Assembly: GCF_000003815.2 (NCBI RefSeq)
Contig: NC_049995.1
Coordinates: 5,010,183-5,074,182, forward strand
DNA length: 64,000 nt
Source of the DNA: Branchiostoma floridae
Lineage: Eukaryota; Chordata; Leptocardii; Amphioxiformes; Branchiostomatidae
Direction: 5' to 3'
The translations under genes and the position numbers were made by a program. Of this stretch, positions 46,574 to 64,000 are shown one piece after another; the stretch's first letter is position 1; each line of letters begins with the position of its first letter. The notes under the pieces are model-generated. The model ran no database searches. It saw only the letters and a program-made list of their open reading frames with translations, and was not told where the DNA came from.

Positions 46574-48260
46574 ATTTTTGTCTTCTATCTTTTATGATAT
46601 CGACTCTCAAAATGGGGACGGGTGAACTCAGCTGTGTCGTTGCAGTCACCCTACCCAAACTATGGGACACATACATCGATGTAGGTTAGACATCCAGGTA
46701 ATTTAGATACACCGAAAAGTAGTTACTCAAGCAACTGGATATGGTTTTGGAAACGTCTTCATTCATAGTTAGAGAATAAAAGACCTGTTTCCTCCAGATC
46801 CCTTCAGTGTCACTGACGAAAACTGGTGGATTCCAGATGAAACATCTGACCGTTTCCAAAACCATATCCAGTTGCTTGAGTAACTACTTTTCGGTGTATG
46901 GGACTGCATGTTGGGCCCCAACATCTCCAACTGCAGGAACCTGCCTTGGCCTGGTTGCAGTATTGGCACGGAACGATAATGGTGATGATGACTCTCATGA
47001 ATACTTATTCAGAATCAAAGTTGATTATTATGAAACTCAGATATTTCATTGAAAATTATGATCTTGGTATATTACTATACCTAATTGAGATGTGTTTTTG
47101 TGGTACAGTATTAGGTATACTTATTTGTTTAAGATCCTAATACTACATGTAGGCAAAATAAAAATTGAATCTTAAATGTATATGTTGCAAATTGCTAATA
47201 AAGCTCTTTTTGACTTTTTTATATTAAGTTATTGCAAGACCCAATTTAACAATGAAATTGGTGATGGGATTTGTATGACATTGTACATTGCTACAAAGAA
47301 TAGTTGATCATTGCAAATTTTGTGAATCTGGCCAATATATGGTTGATTGACTTTTCAGATCAATGCACAGGATAACAGGTAACTCTTTGTTGTACATATG
47401 AAAGAATTTGTCTTTTTTATGGCTTGATGATTTCCCTTTTTCATAGCTTTGAATTCTCACTGAAATTGTCTATAATGAATTTATATTTTGCAAATGAATG
47501 TGTCTTGAATACCAGTGTGATTTTTTGCAAATGCTGTCATGATTATTATAACTCCAAATACATGTACATGTGTAAGTTGTAAAATTTTTAATTTGTTGCA
47601 GTTTTACAATTACGATCTTGTGAAATACAGTCATTATGTATGAAATTCTATCAGTCACTTAATGTTTAACTTTTTTTCTTGTAACACACCAGTCAACTGA
47701 GAGCAGGTTTCAAAATTTATTTGTCATAGCTGCCCAAAAGAGGAAACATATTTATATAGCAACTTACTGCACCTATGAAGAAATATCAGTGTAATAAACT
47801 GCACTTCTCTATGATACATTTGTATTTTTTGGTCTTTTTTTTTTAAATTTGATACGGATAGGATTGTATGAAATTTCACACATATAGTATATTAAATGGA
47901 TTAAGGCTGTAGACAAAGTGAAAATCTGCAACACACCAGGGAACAATTATTATAGGAACTGGAAAAAATCCATTTTAAACTTGCAAGCACTTGGTTCAAT
48001 ATTGCTATACACTTTAAACTGTTATCAGCTGAAGAAAACAATATTTCACTTGTATCTAATAGTAACGCTATGTAACGTTGTGCAATACTATATGTATCAA
48101 AAAGTCGGATGCACACCTGATGTTTTACCTTGCGCCCTCCAGAATTGTTATTATTCTGATTAAGGGGTCGGCCTAGGTTTCTTTGTCTTTTAAACTCATC
48201 TTGTATGTTGATTTTAAATGTGTTGTGTTTATATGTCAATAAAGATGATGTCAACCCCCC
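46574..48260 (+). other. DENND3 3' UTR and polyadenylation region
   Basis: After the TGA at 46571-46573 there are several AATAAA signals (about 47155, 47199, 47792, and 48237 in CAATAAAGATG). The 3' UTR could thus be 0.6-1.7 kb. Within it lies the hairpin element at 46708-46898. Confidence 0.55.
46708..46898. mobile_element. Foldback MITE in DENND3 3' UTR
   Basis: Perfect 48-bp inverted arms (46708-46755 and 46851-46898; start TACACCGAAAAGTAGTTACT, include CAAGCAACTGGATATGG) surround a 95-bp loop. If transcribed, it gives a strong RNA hairpin 135-325 bases after the stop codon. A decayed relative (CATCCAGGTAGTAAGATACC..GCAACTGGATATGATTTT) is at about 39003-39070. Confidence 0.88.
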
Positions 48261-49725
48261 TCTTCAAAACAGTTCAATATATGTCAACTTGAATGTTTCA
48301 TCTTGTAGTACACACAACTCCATAAAGTTTAGCAAAATGCAACAAGTGCAGAAAACAAGTGCATAAAACATTTAGCCTCAAATGATATTTATATCTACAA
48401 TTAGTAGATAATTTAAGCCATTCATGATGTACCACAAATAACACACAGTGACAGATATTTGCTTCGTTTTCATGTGAAGTGCTTTAAAAAAATCTAAACA
48501 AAAATGTCAATGGCATTTTAAAACAGCACCAAACTACTGCAGTCACTGATTAAAAATAAAGACTTGTGGTCAAGTAAGTATATTGAAACACAATGTCATG
48601 ATCAATATATTCCTTTGCAACCACTTTATAAAGGCCTCTATTCTATACACGTACATTGTATCTGCCAATATTTACATAAAGGTGGAGATTTACAACATTA
48701 CTACAAAGTAGATGTATGGAATGCATGATGGTAACACTTCAATATAGTAAACGACAAACAGGAAGGTTCTCCCATAGAGCTTCTAGTTTGAATTTCTTGC
48801 CACTATTTCGAACTTCATTTATGAAACTTTATCATTAAAAAAAAACAACTGAATTTCACTGTTTCGTCTGCAACTTTTCAGCTTGCTGGTTTCTTTTTTT
48901 AATGTTAGATGTCACACAGCACTTTATGGTACAATTATTAACATTTTCAGCCAAAAATACTTCCTATTCTGTATCAGAAAAGCTACATATTGCTAGGTAT
49001 CCATCATATTTTAGCGAGAAGTTTTATTTCACTAACGTTTTTAGGGGGGGGGGGGGGTTGTGTACCTGCCAAACCAGCAGATATACAGAAAATGAGACAA
49101 AATAGAAAGCCAGACGAAAAGTGTCTAAAGACGTAAAAAAAAAAACAGCCAGGGCCAAAGCTGAGTGCTTAGAGAATAGCTCTGGATTCCTCCCTACTGT
49201 AAAATTATCATGATGTAAGAATGGCATTGGTACGTAGTTCAAACAGACAATTTTGTATTCAATTTGGTAGTTTGATCCCAACACTGCTTAGAAAAATATT
49301 TGATACCCAGAATCATCTTAATGGAGGGAGTGGGTAACACTGAATAGTGCCAGGTCAAAGGTGTCAAAAACTGGGGACAACTTGTTGAAATTGGGCAAAT
49401 CTGCAAGTGCAGTCAGCCCATGTGGAGCCGGAGAGGAGCTGCAAACAATACAACATCTGCTACAAAACTGTGAACCCGTCCAACCTGCTCGGATAGTGAC
49501 TTAAGAGAGGCCAATGGGGCAGCCCGCTGCTAGATTAGGAGATGGAACAACAAGATTATGGTGATGATTTTAATGCCATACATTTCTCTGTCATCTCTCA
49601 CCTTGAGATGATAGAGAAGATATTAGGTCATCAGGCACCAGAATATGTATCCCAGAAGCCAAGGGGATAGGGCACGATGGATAGCTATGCTAAAATCTTT
49701 TTAATACAAAAACAGTTCCACAAAG
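48261..49725. other. Convergent DENND3/RITA1 intergenic region
   Basis: A likely minus-strand AATAAA for RITA1 is complementary to TTTATT near 49023. A G-run lies at 49046-49058. 49330-49560 contains the retrotransposon fragment listed separately. No other gene seen. Confidence 0.45.
49395..49500 (+). pseudogene. Non-LTR retrotransposon ORF2 tail fragment
   Basis: Translates to KSASAVSPCGAGEELQTIQH then LLQNCEPVQPARIVT and stop. The CxCG-x(n)-HLL-x(2)-C pattern is the Cys/His motif found near the C-terminus of many non-LTR retrotransposon polyproteins. Only about 35 codons survive. Confidence 0.5.
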
Positions 49726-50698
49726 CTACGGCTTCCAGCCCTGCCTGACTCCTGTGGCACTTGTTCTCCCGCTGGCCGCACTCCCCGGCCGGCTCCCCCC
49801 TCCCCGGGACCAACTGCTGTACCGTCCCGTCCGCGTCTCCACCCCGCTCTCATAGTACATCGGTTGGTCCCCCGTCGCCGACCCTGGCCTCTCTCTCAGT
49901 GTAGATGACTGTCTGGAGTTTGGTCGCCGTGTCGATGACTGGCCTGGAGCAATCTAGTGCAAAATCAATAGTTAGTTTAGTAAACACCTCCTAAACCACA
50001 AGGTCTTGTGTTCTAAACCCAGCTTACAGTTGATAATGTTCTGAACTATACTTTTCATGCTACAGTTTCAGGTTTATGGATGTGAAGCAATGTCCAGTTT
50101 TTGTAATCTCCTAGTATCCAAGCAGATCCTACGGTAGCATAAAATAGTATCAAAAGCTCGCAAAGGAGTGAAGCCGGCCTTGGAGTGGGTTTGCTACCGT
50201 AGGATCTGCTTGGAGATTACTGTTTTTGTGGCCTCCTGTATTTTTTCAAAACATTTCATCTTAAATATGCCAATTGAACCTACCAAAATAAAAACATGGC
50301 CATTTTTTATTATCAACAAGATTCCCTCAAAACGGCATAAAGACAGGCACGTAACAAAACAAAACAAAAATTACCTTCTCGACTGTGGGGGTTCCCGGTG
50401 ACCACAGCAGGGGCGTACCCCGCCTGTCTTTCTCCTCCCATGGAGCTGTGAACTCTGGCTCCGCAAGTTTGGATCCAAACAGCCCCTCATCAACAAAGGA
50501 TGGGGTGTGCTTCACAAGTCTGGAATAAACAGAGAAAGAAATGCAGACAAAATTGAATCAGTAATCATATCCAATGGTTACATGAATGTTACTAATAAGG
50601 CCCAAGGAGGTAATTATTTTAACCTCATTGTAAGGACAGAGCATACACTTGATAACATTCGTGTGTTTATGAAATGTGACAACCTTTGGTACAGCAAA

Positions 50699-50735
<37 letters not shown>

Positions 50736-51520
50736 TTTCCAACCTCTGGATGGATTGTGATGGTATTTGGTAAGTGGGTAGGTATTGAAAAGTAAGAGTT
50801 TAAGACAGATTTGGGACCCTTGGTGACTGTCCTTGGTACTGCAGCAGAACTTCCTTTTTTTTTAAATCTTTTGTCCTGAGACATGCTGTGGTTTTGCTTT
50901 CATGGTAAAAGGTAGGTTTTGATGCAAAGAAGACAGTGGTATAGGTTTGTGCCCCCTAGGTAGTTTTTAGCTATTGCTTGCTTCCTTACAGTAGGCTTTA
51001 TAATCACATGTACGTAAACTGGGTGTGATATGAAAAATGTAAAAAAGACAAAGCAGCCAGACAGATTCTCCCTACAGCACCACCTGCTGGCAAGAGGTAG
51101 CCATTACAACCTCAAGGAAGGCAGCAGATGAAAAATTAAGTATGATGTTGTGTTGGTTGGACATGTAGAAAATTGTTAACAAAAAATAAAACCTCACCTG
51201 TATTTGTTCTTTGTCCTGGGCATGCTACTTATGCGACTCCCACTTCTCGAAGCAGTCCCGCTCAGTCTACCACTTGGCGGTCGAGAACTTCTGTCCCCTG
51301 TTTCGCTCTTGGACCCATACACAGGCGGTGACCACAACAATGGCGGCGCCTTCGACTTTGGAGTGGAGAATGAGTTCTCGTTTGATCTGCGTCTGTCGCT
51401 AGGCGACCCGAATAACATCTCGTCCACATAGGAGGAGTTTGAGGTGACCTTGTACGTTTTCTTTCCGCTGGAGCCTCGTTCCGAGACTCGGCTTTGTCCT
51501 GTTACTGTGAGGTCCTGCAT
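49726..51520 (-). CDS. RITA1: RITA1-like RBPJ- and tubulin-binding protein
   Basis: Human RITA1 binds the Notch effector RBPJ and exports it from the nucleus; it also binds tubulin. Exons on the minus strand: 51520-51198, 50519-50375, 49953-49726 (phases 2, 0, stop), about 231 aa (human 269). Residues 1-108 hold SSYVDEMLFGSP, then APPLLWSPPVYG, and end PRTKNKYR. Exon 2 gives HTPSFVDEGLFGS and TPLLWSPGTPTVEK. The last exon is Arg/Ser/Gly-rich and ends GVRQGWKP. These match the human order SYVDETLFGSP, KKNKYR, HTPSYCDESLFGS, ALLWTPP and final PPWK. LLWSP fits the hydrophobic-Trp-x-Pro type motif by which RITA1 contacts RBPJ. The upstream noncoding exon ends at 53060. The last acceptor is placed at CACTAG (not the nearby CTCCAG) because only that keeps the frame to GWKP. 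Confidence 0.9.
50103..50220. mobile_element. Short hairpin MITE
   Basis: CCAAGCAGATCCTACGGTAG (50118-50137) is matched by its complement near 50190-50212, and the flanking GTAATCTCC / GGAGATTAC extends the pairing with a 6-base bulge. About 118 bp, in a RITA1 intron. Confidence 0.75.
50704..50733. repeat. (TG)n microsatellite
   Basis: About 15 TG units in a RITA1 intron, inside a diverged copy of the repeat seen at 45095. Confidence 0.9.
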
Positions 51521-51539
51521 GTTCTCTGTGTCATCAAGT

Positions 51540-51860
51540 TGTTTTCAGTCTCTCAGTCTGGGACGACACGTTCACATTAGAAGTGGAGGGACATGCATAG
51601 TTGAAACTTTAGTATGTCCATATGAAAACTCTGATTATCACTCCTGACACAGTAAATGTGATCATCCTGGTCTGAGTCCTGTAAGACAGGTGATTATGAA
51701 ATATGTATACTATTAGAATTAAAACAACCGTCAAGTTGTTTTCAGTCTCGCACATTAGAAGATCATTCCTGACACAGAAAATGGGATCATCCTGCTTTAT
51801 GGTCAGCCCTGTATACAGAGGATTATGAAATTACATATATTGAAATTGAAACAAGACTAC
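51540..51860. repeat. Direct duplication beside RITA1 first coding exon
   Basis: TCAAGTTGTTTTCAGTCTC..CACATTAGAAG..CACAG at about 51535-51650 recurs at 51732-51790. Then GATCATCCTG..GATTATGAAAT appears in both. The first copy overlaps the 5' border of the RITA1 ATG exon, so this may be another border-spanning duplication. Confidence 0.6.
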
Positions 51861-51869
51861 TCCTTTCTT

Positions 51870-53059
51870 ACAACGGTTTGAATGGATATGTTTTTTTACT
51901 AATCTTAGTAATAAATTACTGCTACAATTTGAATGCAGTTCTTAATATTTATTATCTGTTGGCTTGCTGATACACGTAATACGACATGAAATAGTTGTCA
52001 GCAAACAATATTGAGCATAAAAATTGTAAGGTCATTGTCATTGATGTAAAGGAGAAAATGAGAAGTGGGCCTAACACATTGCCCTGTGGAACACCGGATT
52101 TAAAAACTAACGTTACCACTCTTAACTACCCTTCTGAAAACAGCCTTAGGGACAACCTTGAACCTTGAACGTGGACATCATCAGGGATGCCATCACGGGT
52201 TACAAATAATCTTCCATCGTTGTTACTTCTGTTGTTTCAAGCACGAATTTAAGACAACACCAATGCCTGACTTTCCTTACCACAATACCAGTCTCCGCAA
52301 ACTCAAAATTCACAGGTTACGTTACATGTACCTAATGATATAATCACTAGTACAAAATGTAGTACTCTTGCGGAGTATGATATTTTTCAAAGCGTAATAG
52401 AATATCCGTTCATGTCTTTGAGAAAAAATGGCTTTGAGAAAAAATTGCAGGTTTAAGACTGGAATATAATGACCCTTAATAACCCCTGATTACTACCTTA
52501 AGTAAACTTGACCATGAATAATTGATCTGTTGCAGATGTACTCAATAGCCGTGGCCTTGAGGAGCATAGTTGATTAATGTACTGGGATACAATACTAAAC
52601 ATGCAATGACAGCCAGGTAAAAACGGTTATTGTAAAACTAGTATAGCTGAATCTTTAGTCTTTTAAGTTTTAGATTTTTTTTTCAAATTTACCTTGATTA
52701 TTAAGTTGATACCTCGATTTCTAAGATTAAATTAGTGTAGGATGCCCATGATCTAGCCGCATGCTTTATAAAGATTATAGTATAGCTACCTTTAAATCAG
52801 ATAAAAATGCCATAGATACAAACATTTCCAGAAAGCTCCATTTTACCAAGAAAGCTTTTTCCCAAAATCCAAACAAGTAGAACAAGTTGACAACAACAAC
52901 ACGTCAACTTTTCCGCAAATTCGTGTTCGTTTTGAACGTAAAACGCTTCAATTTATAAATATAACTTTTCTAGGCACCATCATAGTACAGCCAAAAGTGG
53001 TAATGTGGTATAAATGTAAAGAATTGCATTAAAACTCCGAGAAATACAAGAAAACTCAC
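51870..53059 (-). other. RITA1 first intron
   Basis: AT-rich intron between the noncoding first exon (ending at the donor GAG|GTGAGT, 53060/53059) and the ATG exon. The segment near 52070-52110 (AGAAGTGGGCCTAACACATTGCCCTGTGGAACACC) resembles a short non-LTR reverse-transcriptase relic (GPNTLPCGTP), too brief to assign. Confidence 0.4.
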
Positions 53060-53438
53060 CTCCTTGCTAAAACTGTAGCGTTCTTGACAACTTGTTGGTT
53101 AGGAATGAAAGGTGACGTCATAGGACGGGCTGACTTTTCTAAGGGAGGGTTAAACTAAATATTTTGTCTCTATACAAATAGTAAATCAGCAAACCACATT
53201 AAAGGTTTGATCTTATTCATAGAATATGGCTCATAAGATGTCACAAAAAAATTGATAGTTTTCTCGTTATGAATGGATAAATATATTTTCTCTAATCCCC
53301 CCTTACATTTAAGTAGCTGCGTCAGCATTCCCAGAATCCAATGCAATACCAAGATGGCTGCGCCCATGTGATCTGGAGGGCTTTGCGGAACTAAAAATTA
53401 AATTTTTAAGTATATAAGAACGGCTTATAAGAATTATA
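53060..53438. promoter_or_regulatory. Divergent RITA1/DDX54 promoter
   Basis: The RITA1 noncoding exon (minus, about 53120-53060) and the DDX54 ATG (53439, plus) are under 400 bp apart. A perfect CRE palindrome TGACGTCA is at 53113-53120, and a YY1-like AAGATGGCTGC at 53351-53361 probably marks the DDX54 start. No TATA box at the expected place. Confidence 0.65.
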
Positions 53439-63733
<10,295 letters not shown>

Positions 63734-64000
63734 GTACATAATGATATTCCTCTTCTTCTTGTTAGAACTAATAAATTTAAAATTTCTTAAATGTATTGCC
63801 CAGTGGCAAAGTGTATAACTATAAGTAAGGGTTGAGATTTTTCTTTGTACATGTAACTAAGGTTAAGGTTAAAAGTCTTCTTTGTACATGTGATAAAATA
63901 TATATGGTTAAAAGTCTTCCCACACTTTTTGGTGTATAGGGCTGTGCCCATCTCCATTTCTATAGCCCTTGGGCCACACTGTTGTGCAAGCACTACATCA

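Overview
The window is eukaryotic, intron-rich, AT-leaning animal DNA. Intron-exon structure with GT..AG borders, vertebrate-like gene content, tRNA- and 5S-derived SINE-like repeats, CR1/L2-type retrotransposon debris and minisatellites lying across splice sites all point to an invertebrate chordate. Amphioxus (Branchiostoma) is my best guess; this is an inference without a database search.

Layout. (1) 1384-9110, minus strand: USPL1, a SUMO isopeptidase with zinc-finger-like N-terminus, Cys/His/Asp catalytic core and long disordered tail (about 1421 aa over five coding exons plus a 5' noncoding exon). (2) About 9100-9480: a compact divergent promoter. (3) About 9480-48260, plus strand: DENND3, a Rab GEF of the DENN family with uDENN/cDENN/dDENN, a PH-like (PHenn) module and C-terminal WD40 repeats. 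I could join 32 coding exons in frame to about 1295 aa, two of them small in-frame exons that may be cassettes. (4) 22053-23258, minus strand, inside a 9.7-kb DENND3 intron: an intact intronless class A GPCR resembling the LPA/S1P/cannabinoid cluster. (5) About 49000-53120, minus strand: RITA1, the RBPJ-interacting and tubulin-associated protein, convergent with DENND3. (6) About 53060-53440: a second compact divergent promoter with a CRE palindrome and a YY1-like motif. (7) 53439 to beyond the right edge, plus strand: DDX54, a DEAD-box RNA helicase, 14 exons (about 649 aa) present and the C-terminus outside the window. The RITA1/DDX54 head-to-head pair is also, to my knowledge, the arrangement on human 12q24.

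Repeats. Introns are full of short DNA transposons whose ends can be read with their target duplications: three CAGG...CCTG elements with 5-bp duplications, two TTAA-flanked elements of about 540 bp, and a 1229-bp foldback element with 520-bp arms. Tandem repeats recur across exon-intron borders: at six or seven coding exons of DENND3 and DDX54 the splice acceptor or donor, together with part of the exon, is repeated 2 to 9 times, leaving stop-containing decoy exons. That is the most interesting signal in the window.

The genes do not form one pathway. They cover SUMO removal, Rab activation in membrane traffic/autophagy, a lipid-receptor-like GPCR, a Notch pathway modulator and ribosome-biogenesis/transcription helicase work. 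Exon borders are my reading of splice consensus plus phase continuity; no transcript data were available.
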